64,000 nt of DNA, from positions 372,001 to 436,000 of the forward strand of contig VYZB01000279.1 of NCBI GenBank assembly GCA_013397455.1. Direction: 5' to 3'. Positions 48,201-59,702 of this stretch are shown here, piece by piece. This DNA comes from Crotophaga sulcirostris. Its lineage: Eukaryota; Chordata; Aves; Cuculiformes; Crotophagidae. Position 1 is the first letter of the stretch, and the number at the start of each line of letters is the position of its first letter. The position numbers and the translations under genes are program-made. Under the pieces are notes generated by a model. It saw only the letters and a program-made list of their open reading frames with translations, was not told the origin of the DNA and ran no database searches.

Positions 48201-51200
48201 AGTCTTGGTTTGTCCTCCTCAAAGGGCCATCCCTGTTCTTCCAGCACCCTGCTGCTGGTCTCCTACTGCCAAGTGCCCTGTGCACTAGTGACTGGTCAGA
48301 CTGGCTGAGCACCCTTTGTTCTGGTCTTGGTAACTTAATGCTCCTTGCAGGGCCATGTGTGGCATGAGAGTACAAAAAATGCAGCTGGCGAATGTGTGGG
48401 GCACACCACCGTGCAGGCATGGGATGCTTTGTTTGCAGCAGGGAGACTTTAATTGTTTTGCAAGAACTCCTAGCCCAGACTTGAGTAGCTGGGTGCCCTT
48501 GGACTGCAAGATGACATAGTAGGGGCTTTAAGAGAAGCCACTGATACTGAAAAAGATGAACAGATGTGGTTTTGGGGAACAGATAACTATTTGAATGACG
48601 GTCTTGTGCAGTTTATGGGCTGTTCCTTCTCTAGGGAAGGCAACTAATGAGAAAAGGGGTTTTTGAAAGGTTTAAGGACCTCGAGGTTTGTGTTCTTCTT
48701 CCTTTACTTGAGCTTGCTTTAGTGACATTAATGAGATGATCTGATGGAGCATTGAGTCCATCTCCTGGTCACCAAAAGAAACTGAATTTGAGTAAGATTT
48801 TATTGCCACTGTGAAGCTCTGTAAGCCTGCTTTTAAGCAGTAAAGCAGAACAGAAAGGAATTAGAAAGAACAAACACATGAACTGTGCTTTTTTTCCAGA
48901 GTTTAAAGGTGAAGTTGTACAAATATCAGAAACAAATTAAGCTGGCTGTGTGATATTTAGTTAACTTAGATTCTAGGAGAAAAATTGATTTCTGTTGCAC
49001 TGAATTAAATTACATTTTCATACTGATTGACACAAGCAGAATTCGCTTCTACTTGTCTTGCAAAAGTAACCATTATCTGACTTTAGTTCTTTAAACTAGG
49101 CTACTGAACTTTTACAGTGATGCAATTTTAGCATTGTATTGATGAACAAACACTTCATCTGGAGGTAACCTTGGTCTGAACAATCTTACATGTGTATTAC
49201 ATTACTTTCTTTGAAAACTGCAATTAGTTGAAAGGCATTATTTTTCCTAAGCAAAACAGTGTTTTTAACTTGTACAAACACAATGAGCTGTTACCTGCTT
49301 CCAGGAGCTTTTTGTGTGAGGGAATGAAGCACGTAACAAAAGCTTGTTTCCATCCTTAACTACAATCAGCTTTTAAAACAAAGTTGCTGCCTGGAGACCG
49401 AGTGCAAACACATGTTTAAGTTGCATGGTTCCTTGCACCTCTTCCAGCTGACACCAAACACCTAACTTCAGGAAGATGAGCCTTATACTCCTTAGCTTGA
49501 CTGTGTCATCTAGAAGAAGGCTGCTGAGCTGCAAGGGTCCTAAGGGCCAGCAGTGGGGCATGTGTATAGTGTATGTGGGGGCAACACCTGCTTTATCCCA
49601 CTGACTGGGGTCTTTCCTTCCATGACCTCTTCCTCTGTAGACTGGTGCAAGCATGAATTAGATGGAATTAATGTGAATTAGGATCCTCATTTCTGATCTC
49701 TCATTGTAAGGACAGCTGAGCTTGCCCCTGCAGATGAAGTTGCCATTGTCAGGGAGAGAAAAGGAGGATGTAGTATGCTACTCTTAGGCAAACCAGGAAG
49801 ATAGTCCTAACTAAGCAGAAAAACACTAAAACATTTTTGGATGACTAAATCTGCCTTCCTACTGTGAGAAAGTTTATAATCTTTTTTGCCAAAGGGAAGA
49901 AATATAGGAAGATTAATCTGAAAATGTTATCTTGATATCCTGACATACTTTGTAATGGATGATCATCTCTTGATCCTGTAAGACAATTTTGAGACTCCCC
50001 TTCATTCCTATGGAAAGAGGCCCAGCTGGAAAAGCAGTTAGAACTGCCCAAGGTCTCTGGTTGGAATATTTTTCTGCATGCTTGACTCCTTCCACTCATT
50101 CACACTTCTCATGGATTCCTGGTGATCTCTGTAATGGAAATTGCATGTGGCATGTCTTTCACACTCATGGGCTTATCAAGGTAAAGCTGACAAGTTCCCT
50201 TTTTTCAGCCTCTGACTCCACATGACAACCTGTAGTAAGTCTTGGACACTTCCAGACAGATGACAACTTCTGTTTCCCACAGACCGGAGATGCTTTGTTA
50301 CACTGTTGAAGTGCCTGTCACAGAGTGCTAGGGCTAAGTGCTGCTCAAAGTACACCAAAAGCAATGGGGAACTGGCATATGAAATGATGGTGAAAGGGAA
50401 AAAGGAAACTTCAGGCTGGACCCAAGCACTGTGAAGAGTTTGGTCTCCTTATGGGGAGAACAGCACAAATTCAGTTTAGGGGACAAACCTTGGATGGTAG
50501 ACAAAGGTGAATTCACCTAGTCTTCTTGGGTCACAGCTGTGTCCTGTGCCTACCTGCTTTTCAAAGTTTTAGATAGTTTTTTCTAAGCACTATCAACAGT
50601 TTGAATACTTAAATCTGTACTCAGATGCTTCACATAAGAACTGCACTGTAGTAAATAAGAATTGCCTGACCGAAGGGAGAAAATGTAAGGTCGTGTCTTC
50701 ATCCTCCCTTTTATACCGAGCAGCAGAGATGCATGCATCCATCCAGCTCTGTGCTTCATAGAAGGCCTGATGCACGTGAGTAGGGAGGCAATATTATCCC
50801 CTGATGAAACTGTTATTAGGATAGAAAATCCTGACTTGGCACTAGGAACAGCCTCTGTGCTAGGGGTAAAGACTCTTAACCAAGATATGCCGCAAGGATC
50901 CAGAGGGGAGAAATTAGACTTTTTTCCCAGCACCAGTTGGAGCCCACATCTCCTGGAGTCTGACCTGCATGCTGAGTAGTCTCTTCAGAAGTCACTATTC
51001 TGCCATGCCACTGCTGTCTATCCTACCAACTGACATGCTGCTATTTTCCCTCAAGGTATTTGCATCGTACCAGCCACCTCAAAATCTGAATGCAAACCCA
51101 TATGCTGTCTTTCATACTGTACAGACAGGTGGATACTCTGAGCCGTAGAAAACTATTTCCGTGGCAATGGAAAACATATTAAATTCATCTCGCCTTTATT

Positions 51201-54200
51201 TTTTTGTGTGGTCCTCATTTAATAGGTACTAAATTGACAGCATCACTTTGAGATAGCACTCCTTAAAAGAATTACATTGCATAAATATTGGCTAAAACCC
51301 CTTCTACCTCTTTGGGTTAGTGTTTCTAAGCACTGCAGGAAGAGATTAAAAGGCTACATCTATCTGCATGCTGTTCTCTTCCACAAAAACCCATCCTTCC
51401 TGTCCCATCTTTATCCCAAATAATGTTCAGAGTTCCCCTTCCTTTATGAAGGTTGAAGTAAATACTCTCTTAAATATGATTTTAAAAAAGTCTCCTGGAT
51501 TCACTGAGTATTAAGACAAAGACTTCTTCTTCAGTTCATTCTTTGTTTTGGGGTAAAGCTGTTTTGTTTTTTAATGAAAATTGCTCCAGTTCCCCTCCAC
51601 ACAGGAATGTATAGAAACATTGTTCTTTGTAAGACTAAAGTTTGTAAGACCCATTAACAAATGCAAGTTGTTTGCAGGTGGTGTTAACAAAAACCGCAAG
51701 TACCGGGATAAGAAGAAAGGGCAGAAATAAATGAGGTAGAAAGGACATACTAATAGTACCAAAACAGCATTCAAAGACCAAGAAGTTGTGGCTGAGACAG
51801 ATGAATAATGGTGGCAGTACAAGCTGCTGATGCAAAACCAGAAGAGAAATCATGGCTACAGAGATAACGGCCCCTGCTAGAGTAGATTCAACTTGCAGTC
51901 TGTTGCTTTTATTCTCATGTCAACACCAGGTGCAGAGCAGAGTTGGCCACTGACTTTCAGATGGGGGCCATAAGAAGGATGGTCAGAGCAAAGAGAGCAG
52001 TCTTTCTCCTACCTTACACCATCCTCCAACTCACCAGGGCTTGCTTTTATTCTGCTCAGCCAGTTTCAGAAGTAGTACTCAAGGACTAAATTTCCACTTA
52101 ATTTAATCGAGAAAGGCTGTAGGGCTTTGCTGCTATCATTGTTTAGCAGTTATTTTTCCTGAAGCTGCAATTATCACTCCAATGCAATTCAGTGGGTAAT
52201 GGAGGAAGTCAGGACAGTATATGCTTCAAAACCTCTCAGGTGCTACCTACCCATGACACTTATTTGTGAGGCTCCTACTCTGCTCCTCCATTGTTCCAAG
52301 CAGAATAAAAACCATGTTTTAAACCTCAAGCCCATCTTTTACCCCTGTGTTTGAAGGATTAAGGAAGGAGTTCTGAGGGAGGGGAACAAATGCAAAAAGT
52401 TAAACAAAGGTAATTACAGAACAAAGGCAAGAATTCTGCATTTACTAATTTAGCCCTGGCAGTCTATGAAGTGTCAACAGTAAGGGATCAGACAATTAAA
52501 GTCATAGGCAGGAAAGATTGTTAACAACTGCACTGGGGACCAGGTAAAGTTTTTGAAATAAAGATTGTGGGATTTAGGCCTTGGTAAGTCCAAAGGTCAC
52601 CTGGCACTCAATCATTTGTACTGAGATGCCTCTATGTTTCCCCTTGAGGTTCTCTTTCAGAACTTGGATCCCAGCCCTTGAACAGAAGATGCCTCTATGA
52701 CCGTCAGCCACCCTTTGAAGATTTCACTTCAGTCCCTGAAAGATTTTAACTTCAGATCCTGGTCAGTTATATTTGCCGTTAAGTTTCTGTATATAAAGAG
52801 CTAATAGGTGTTTTAATACATTCTTCGTGAAGTCATAGAATGCCGCAGACCAGTAAGTTGTTTCTGATTGTGGCCTGTAACCATCTGCAGCATTTGCTGA
52901 TGTATTTATAACCATCTAGAGATAAGTGGCATATGTGATAACACTTCATACTCATTTATTAACCTCATATAGCTCTCTGGAAAATGTTCCTCTGATATGA
53001 AGTTGAATCATGATTTTATTACTTAGAGGACATAAATTTCCATTTACTATCAAGCCAAGCAGCAGGTATCACTATTTAGTTTCAGCAGGAATTCAATGCT
53101 GCTTTTGAACAAAAAGGACAAAAAGAAAACTCTGAACCATGCGTGAACATGTTAGGAACAAAACTGTTGCAAACCCTCTGATAGAGAAAGAAGAAAATAC
53201 TGGGCAAGGAATATTTGCCCCCCGTGGAAGAAAAGGCTCAGTAATGCAAAGGAAAATTTCTTACCAAACTTGCTGAAAGAGTGAAAAAGTAATTAATTAT
53301 TCAGGGAATATCTAGAATTAAAATTGCAAAATACAGGGCTTTCTTGGTGTAATTATTTTGTATGCCCTGTTTATTCCTTCTCAATACTACAGTGTTAGAT
53401 TCCTTTAATCAATTAAACAGGTGCATTCATGATGCAAAACAAATTAAGTGGAACAACTTTGGACAGGGTTTGCTTGTTGATTTGTTCTGCCTTCGGCCTG
53501 CAGTGTGCTGGTGCAAGTGTGCCATCAAGTGGTACAGCAAGAAAGAACTTGGCCGAGAACTGATCCTCTAGCTTAAGCCCATTTTAAATACAGGAGACCT
53601 AAGGTGCCCTGAAATGCCATCCTTTTATCCACAAATAACAGGTGACAAATCCTGACATGTCGCCATAACACTAGGTGGGAAAGAGCCCTGTGGCTGGGGT
53701 TACTGGGCACATAACTACGGGGCAAATGTCTGTTAGCACAGCAGGCTCTGAGGCTGATTGAGAACCATAACCCTTGTGAACCCTGCCAAAGGCCCCAGTC
53801 CTCACACAGCGTGGGGTGTGTCCCACGTTTCAGAACAGAGCAATTCCTGAATGACCCTTCTGAGGAACTGATGAGCAGCACGACCTGCTGAAACAGGTGA
53901 TGCTGATGTCAATGCTGCTCAATTTAGCCCACGAGGGAAAGTGCCACTGCCATCTGGGCCCTGCTGGTAGTGCCTGGCCCAGGGGATCGGCCATTCTCCA
54001 CCTCGCATTGCTTCCAGCCATGCTGAAGCTGATCAGTTAGGCCCAGAAATGTCTGATTTGAGTCAGGGATATGAAGGGATTAATTTGGGAACATGAAGAA
54101 TCCTTGTTGGGGATTTCTGAGGGGCCTAGACCCCTTTCATCACCAAACTACCTCAGTATCACAAACCTGAATGCATCAATCCCTATGTTGTTATGAGGAA

Positions 54201-54215
54201 ATGTTTTACTGCCTT
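48201..54215. other. Intergenic; no gene recognised
   Basis: Six kilobases with ORFs no longer than 116 codons (50583-50933, minus), none with a recognised domain or splice context. A slightly GC-richer stretch at 53560-54030 has overlapping ORFs on the minus strand (102 and 63 codons), again unrecognised. No CR1 or LTR signature was detected. Confidence 0.55.
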
Positions 54216-54232
54216 TATATATATATATATAT
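54216..54232 (+). repeat. (TA)n microsatellite
   Basis: A perfect TA run of about eight units. Confidence 0.9.
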
Positions 54233-54501
54233 CAAGGTAACTTGAGCACATACAAGGGAAAGGTCATACTGCAAGAGCTGCTAAGGCATCCGTACTCAGT
54301 AAAATCCCTAGAAGTTAACTGCCCCTAAATATCTTTACAAATATGGTATTACATGATATGTCTCAGAGCACACAAGTGCATATATTGTACAAACCCACTG
54401 TTTCCCTAGCCTCAGATTTAGTGGATGGTAAGACCAAGAGCATCATAAAGTAGGTCTGCTAGTTTTAAGACTAACCTGGCATATATTTGCTTTTACCTCA
54501 T

Positions 54502-54571
54502 ATATAAATGCAAATATAGATATAGATATAAATATAGATATATATATAGATACAAATATAAATATATATAA
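54502..54571 (+). repeat. TA-rich (GATATA)n-like microsatellite
   Basis: Seventy bases of interspersed 'atatagatatagatataaat' type units. On the minus strand it is read as a Tyr-Ile-Cys repeat, which artificially extends the ORF that comes from the right. Confidence 0.92.
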
Positions 54572-54583
54572 CTTGTGAGTTAC

Positions 54584-54870
54584 CACCACATTTTCCATTC
54601 CAGTGGAGCTGAGCAGCAGATATTACCGTATGCAGAACTACTTCTGGCACTTGCACTTCTTCCACATTTTCAGCATTTACTTGATGCAGCTGAGATGAAT
54701 GCAGCACAATTTCTATCGATTCTTTTTTTTCTACATCATAATTAGAGCTTTCCAGTATTTGTTGAATGAAACAGGAAAAATTGAGAAAGAGTAAGGGTTT
54801 AGCTTTTAAGTGCAGCTCTGTACCATGAATAACAATAGTAGTTTGCTTGGCTAACATTCAGGTGAAGGTT
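54584..54870 (-). CDS. Candidate coding exon of unknown identity
   Basis: On the minus strand an acceptor-like 'aataattttttcag' (54884-54871) precedes a 287-nt segment that ends at a donor-like 'gtaactcac' (54583-54575). From an ATG at 54857 it is open for 91 codons with codon use that looks coding: many GAA, GTG, CTG, CAT and CAG codons. The peptide starts MLAKQTTIVIHG and has an acidic, Val/Glu-rich middle (VNAENVEEVQVPEVVLH, about residues 59-75). A TGA lies just before the ATG in the same frame, so it would have to be a first coding exon. I recognise no family. It may be a chance ORF or part of an old pseudogene. The adjacent Tyr-Ile repeat region should not be counted as protein. Confidence 0.25.
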
Positions 54871-54884
54871 CTGAAAAAATTATT

Positions 54885-55447
54885 AAGACAAAGTTACCTT
54901 CCAAAAACAGGCTGAATTTCTCCTATGGTGACCTTGACTTCACTCTCAAACAATTTTTTCCGTGGAGAGTGCCTGACACCAAACACATCTCAACACTGCC
55001 TGCTTCCTTTGATAAAAAAATTGTAATGCAATTGTGTTAGGGTGCAGCTCTCTAAGACAAATATTGTGTGGTTAGCAGGTAATCACTACCGTGTTAAGCA
55101 GACATTTCAAATAACAGAATAGAAAAATGTCAAGGAAAGAGAACAATACGAGCAGTGACTGAAAGACCATTTAGAGAACATCAGTAATTTGTCGTTAGCA
55201 ACACAGAGATGTTGGAGTCAGGACCACAATTGTTTATTTCCTAAAAGCTAACAAAAAAATCTCCTTTCCAAAGCAGTTTGTTCTCACTACCAAAAGCACT
55301 AGAAAACATCCATTTTTCTTCTTTTTCACTAATTGTAAAGACTTACATTCAATACTGTTATCCATGGTCAGCTGAGCTGGGATATCTGTATTTATTTGTG
55401 TTCCCACCCATAGCCAGTCTTCCCTGGCAAAAAAAAGTCACAGGACT
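54885..55447. other. Intergenic; no gene recognised
   Basis: AT-rich sequence with no ORF of interest and no repeat signature that I can name. Confidence 0.6.
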
Positions 55448-55474
55448 TTTAACTTAACTTTTAACTTAACTTAA
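55448..55474 (+). repeat. Short TTAAC/AACTT tandem repeat
   Basis: The words 'ttttaacttaac' and 'ttaactt' recur head to tail ('cttttaacttaacttttaac'), giving a small minisatellite-like block about 110 bp before the LTR at 55.58 kb. Confidence 0.8.
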
Positions 55475-55581
55475 GAGGGGGCCCTTATTTACATCTTGGG
55501 GAGTATCTGTAATACAGACGTGCTGAAATATCCAGAAATATCTTTCTTATCAGTATTTACATGGAGCTGGAGACAGAGGAA

Positions 55582-56076
55582 TGTCTTAGTTTCAGCTGGG
55601 ATAGAGTTAATTTTCTTCCCAGTAGTTGGATTTAGTATGAGAATAATGTTGATAACATGCTGTTTTATTTGTTGCCAGGTAATGTTTATACTTCGGTGGG
55701 ACAAAGTTAATTTTTGTCCTAGCAGCTGCTGTTTTTCAGAATTAGTATAAGAAGAGTATTAATAACACACTGATGATTTTAGTTGTTGCTAAGAAATCAA
55801 GGATTTTTCAACTTCCCATATTTTGCAGGCATACAGATGTGGAGTCAGGGCAGCTAACCCAAACTGGCCAGTGGAATGTTTCATGCCATAGCATCGTGCT
55901 CCGTATAAAAATGGGAAATTGGCCAGGGAGCAGTGAGGTGATGCAGGCTCTGTGTTTGATGTTCTGCATTCTGCTATCCCTGCACTCACTGCTACAGTTG
56001 CTTGGGATGGGCTAATGATTGGGCAGTGAGCAGCTGTATTTTAATACGTTCTTTTATATTTTAATATTTTCTTTTG
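55582..56076 (+). mobile_element. Solo LTR of an avian endogenous retrovirus, with duplicated U3 segment
   Basis: The left end 'tgtcttagtttcagctggga' and the following 'tagagttaattttcttccca' are the hallmark start of an LTR family widespread in bird genomes. Further recognisable blocks are 'gatttagtatgagaataatg', 'tgatgattttagttgttgct' and 'ctaacccaaactggccagtg'. A TATA box, TATAAAA, lies at 55904-55910 and is followed by 'ttggccagggagcagtgagg'. The first about 100 bp appears twice in tandem at an offset of exactly 100 bp (55591-55690 and 55691-55790), the two copies being strongly diverged. The 3' part decays into a 20-bp tandem repeat. There are no internal viral genes or second LTR, so this is an old solo LTR without coding capacity. 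Exact ERV class and 3' end are uncertain. Confidence 0.75.
56037..56076 (+). repeat. 20-bp imperfect tandem duplication
   Basis: 'tattttaatacgttctttta' is followed directly by 'tattttaatattttcttttg', with 17 of 20 positions identical. It sits at the 3' end of the LTR. Confidence 0.88.
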
Positions 56077-58739
56077 CAGCGTTAGCCTGCAAAAATAAAA
56101 AAAAAGACTGATTCATGAAAAGCTACTTCCCAATAGAGTATTGTTAAACTGAAAAGCTTTCAAACATTTCTGTTTATGTATGTAAACCTCCCTCAGGGAA
56201 AGTGGGCCCAGAGTTCAGTGAGACTAATGGTCTCTATGTACTTGGTTGAGCTACCATGGATCAGAGTTCAGATGATCAGAGCTAATAGTGTCAGAAATCT
56301 CAGTGACAGAGAAGTGGTATCTCACAGCAGTACAATGGAAATTGCCCATCTCTTTCCACTGCCTTGAAAATTATGAAGTTGACTTGGGTGAGGTTTTAAT
56401 TCAATTACGTTTTCCTTTCATCTGCTTTTCAGCCTTCTTATTGCAACTTGTAAGGTTTGTTCAGTTTTCAAATTGACTTTCTTGTATTTAATTGGACAAT
56501 TAGCTGTAACTAATTATTTATCAAGTATGCTAATTATGCAAATATCTACAAATCTAAAATATATCCACACTCAATTAATTTAATAACAACTCATTGCTGT
56601 GGGTTTTACAGAACTATTCTACACATGCACCAAATATTTGAAAGGCAAATGTTAGGATTACATTTCCTTTCACAGACCTCATAGGTTTTTGAAATGTGTT
56701 GTAGAATAAAATTACTGCATTGATTGAAGACTCAAAAGCTCTTGAAAACTTTTTTTTAGAAAAAAAGTGGAAATGGTTTTGAAATTTGCATGTCACAATG
56801 ATCCCTTGATGTCAGTATCAGTATTCATCGTAAGGCAGTCGTAGGAAACATCACAGCCAGCAACGCAAACTCCCTCTGGCAGGGTTGTTCAGTGTAGTAA
56901 GTTTTCTGCACTGCTTTATAAGTGTAACCCTAATTCTGAATATCTCCATCCTCCAACCTTTTCTCTCCCTTTGAAGTATGGCAGTAGTTCAGTTACCAGC
57001 ATGTGCTTAGAGTCCTAACACAGTATAGGAGAGGGAATTGGGTGTGTGGATCACTACCAACAAAAAGGACCAGGAGAGGCTATGCTGGCCACTGATTCCA
57101 GTTCTCTGCCATCACAGGCCAGCAGGCAATAGCCTATTAATGCTGAAAGGTCTGTAGAGTATCCCTTTCACAAATCTCAAACCCTACTCATGAGCCATAA
57201 AATACCCCATAACTTAAGATGATGGCTCGTGGTTTTTTGGTAACAGTCAAGATCACAGTACACTGCAGAAAAGAGTGAGCAGGCACTTAAACGGTCTTGG
57301 ATACCTGCAAGCTGCTTTTTCTCTGTTAATTAGCCCCCTGCCAGCAGCCTTCTAGTTTCAGAAATTGGATAAGTCTTTTTGCAACATGTTAATGCACATC
57401 CTAAAACACTCCTAAAATGGAATAGAGTTAGAATAAAAGCAATGTCTTCTCATCATCTCATCTTCTCATATGAGCTCAGCTATACCAAATCAGCTGACAG
57501 TTCTACATAATATACCCTGTTCCCCATCAGCCACATTATTAAATCATTCTATCTGCTCTTCCTTTTGTAGACAAACTCCGCTTATAATGCACTGCTTCTG
57601 CATTTGTATTCCTAGAGCACCTCTGAGACCCAGTCACATCCTTGTACTTGGCTGTCTGGCTAGACTGATGCTTAGGCTGATGTGAAGTACCATGTCATTT
57701 CAGATTGAATTAAAGGCAATAGCTAATGTTCTGAAAGAGCAAGTACAAAAGGAGGAGCAATTTTACTTTTAATGACCTTGGCCTGGATAGTTCTTGTTTC
57801 CATACTTCATTCTTTTGTCTTCCCTCTTCATTCATAATACCTCTACTGATTCAGAGTACACTAATGTTTCATATAGAGAACCAAGGAACCTGAAACGGCA
57901 GCTGTCACTTTGTTTCATTTGAGAGTTCCTCCTGTGTCTATGATTAGTGACATCTTTTGAATTATGGTCAATTCTGCACTTCTACTTTTTTTGCTGCTGT
58001 TTTCAACTCTACTTTATCATGAACCACTCAGAGGAAGGTGAAGGCACTGAACTGGAAAAACTGTTCAGAGTTATATGGTAGTTTCTGTGATTGGCTATTT
58101 TTATTTTTATGACTGTTTGAGAGGCAAAGCTTTGGAAATACTTGACCTGCAGTTATTTGTGAGTAATGTTAAAATATCAATCATCCTGACTAGTTGGATA
58201 GTTTGAAGGCTATTTTCTGTTTGGAAAATGGAATTGCATCGACATGATATTTGAACAGGGATTCCTCCTGACAGTTTGATGTCAAATTTATTTCTCTTGC
58301 ACCCATCCTACCAAAGGTACAGTTCTTCCTCCTATGGCTTCCTTTGAGTATCGCTCAATGCTTTGTATTACTAGTGAGAAGGAAAAAAAAAAAAGCAAGT
58401 ATAATGCATTCCCTAGGGGTAATGGATTTGCTAATAAATCCTTAGCAGCTTTTGATGAGAAATGGAAATTAAACTAGTTAGCCAAATTCTGTTGTCACTT
58501 CCACCTGTGGAGTCTGGAGTCCTCCACTGAAGTTACTGTGGATCTCTTTTGGTATGTAGAAGATCAAAATCTGACCTCTTACTGCTGCACCAGCAAGACA
58601 TTTTGTTAGTTCAGTCACTTTCCTCTCTCCTGCTAAGCATAAAACACCTTATCTTAATCACACCAAGGTAAGATATAGTGACAGCTAAGACTCTGAATCC
58701 TCTGGTGAATAAGAAGAAATTATAAAGGAACAAGGTCTG
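56077..58739. other. Intergenic; contains an octamer/homeodomain-rich stretch
   Basis: No gene is recognised. At 56500-56580 there is a dense group of TAATTA-type words with a perfect POU octamer ATGCAAAT (56536-56543), listed separately. A poly-A run of about 14 lies at 58382-58395. ORFs are below 72 codons until 58.6 kb. Confidence 0.6.
56508..56583. promoter_or_regulatory. Candidate regulatory element: POU octamer plus TAAT cores
   Basis: Within about 75 bp there are several TAAT/ATTA homeodomain cores ('taattattta', 'gctaattatgcaaat', 'tcaattaatttaataa') and one perfect octamer ATGCAAAT at 56536-56543. Such AT-rich clusters are typical of conserved developmental enhancers. Conservation cannot be seen from a single sequence, and AT-rich DNA produces TAAT words often, so this is only a candidate. 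Confidence 0.3.
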
Positions 58740-59149
58740 TTGGATTTTTTTGGATCTAGTTCCCAGTTTTCCTTTCACTTTACAGTCCACTGCGAAACAA
58801 TGGCTTTCACGTATGCAGAAGACACCTGTGCTTTGCGAGTGACAGCCCTTGCTCAAAGAAGCAATGGAGGTGGAAAGACCCTTTCTGAAGGATCCTCAGC
58901 TCCCTCGGGCTGGACCTGCCGGCCAGGCACCTTCACCCGCACCCGGCTGGCGCTGCACCCCGGCTCCTCTGCTGCCTGAGCCCCTGGCCCCCCAGGCCTT
59001 CCTGGCTCCGCTAGCTGCAGGGCTGGCAAGTCTGGTGGGATATGGAGGTGTCCTCTTTCCCATGGAGAGCCCTGGGACAGACTTTGATCCAGAGTGCCTG
59101 CTTCTGAGTGAATGTTTCCAAAACAATTCAGTTCCCCTTGTGATATAGT
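58740..59149 (+). other. GC-rich island with overlapping short ORFs, unidentified
   Basis: From about 58895 to 59050 the sequence changes abruptly to roughly 70% G+C with about seven CpGs, a composition found nowhere else in the window. Two overlapping plus-strand ORFs cross it (58740-58979, 79 codons; 58849-59148, 99 codons, Pro/Ala-rich), as does an opposite ORF of 89 codons. It abuts the start of a CR1 copy at 59150 but has no CR1 ORF2 similarity that I can see. Possible explanations are another repeat fragment, a CR1-transduced sequence or a small CpG-rich regulatory element. No protein family is recognised. Confidence 0.4.
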
Positions 59150-59702
59150 ACCCTATACTCAGCACTGGTCAGGCCTCACCTTGAGTACTGTGTGCAGTTC
59201 TGGGCCCCTCAGTTTGAGAAAGATGTCAAGATACTGGAGTGTGTCCAGAGGAGGGCAACGAAGGTGGTGAAGGGTTTGAAGCTCAAGCCCTACGAGGAGC
59301 GACTGAGGGAGCTGGGGCTGTTTAACCTGAAAAAGAGGAGGCTCAGGGGTGACCTTATTGCTCTCTACAACTACCTAAAAGGAGGTTGTAGTCAGGCAGG
59401 GGTTGGTCTCTTCTCTCAGGTGACCAGTGACGGAACTAGAGGGCATGGACTCAAGTTTCATCAGGGAAAGTTTAGGCTTGATATTAGGAAAAAGTTCTTC
59501 ACTGAAAGGATGATTGGCCATTGGAATGTGCTGCCCGGGGAGGTGCTGGAGTCGCCGTCCCTGGAGGTTTTTAAGAGGAGATTGGATGAGGCACTCAGTG
59601 CCATGTTTTAGGTGATGGGTTGGTGTTAGTGTGGGGTCATAGGTTGGACTCGATGATCTCAGAGGTCCTTTCCAACCTTGTAATACTGTGATACTGTGAT
59701 AT
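59150..59702 (+). mobile_element. CR1 LINE 3' fragment with intact end of ORF2
   Basis: The longest clean CR1 3' piece here. From about 59153 to the stop at 59609-59611 one frame stays open for about 153 codons. It shows the C-terminal part of CR1 reverse transcriptase: '[17 protein letters not shown]', '[13 protein letters not shown]', '[20 protein letters not shown]', '[18 protein letters not shown]' and '[11 protein letters not shown]', then stop. The roughly 90-bp 3' non-coding part runs through 'ataggttggactcgatgat' and 'cagaggtcctttccaacctt' to the tail 'gtaatactgtgatactgtga'. The RT catalytic domain is absent, so the copy is dead on arrival. The lack of stops and frameshifts suggests it is among the younger copies. 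Confidence 0.96.

Noticed and set aside
52830..52860. 'gtcatagaatg' considered as a minus-strand CR1 tail
   Set aside because: Only one tail-like word is present and no CR1 3' end sequence adjoins it.
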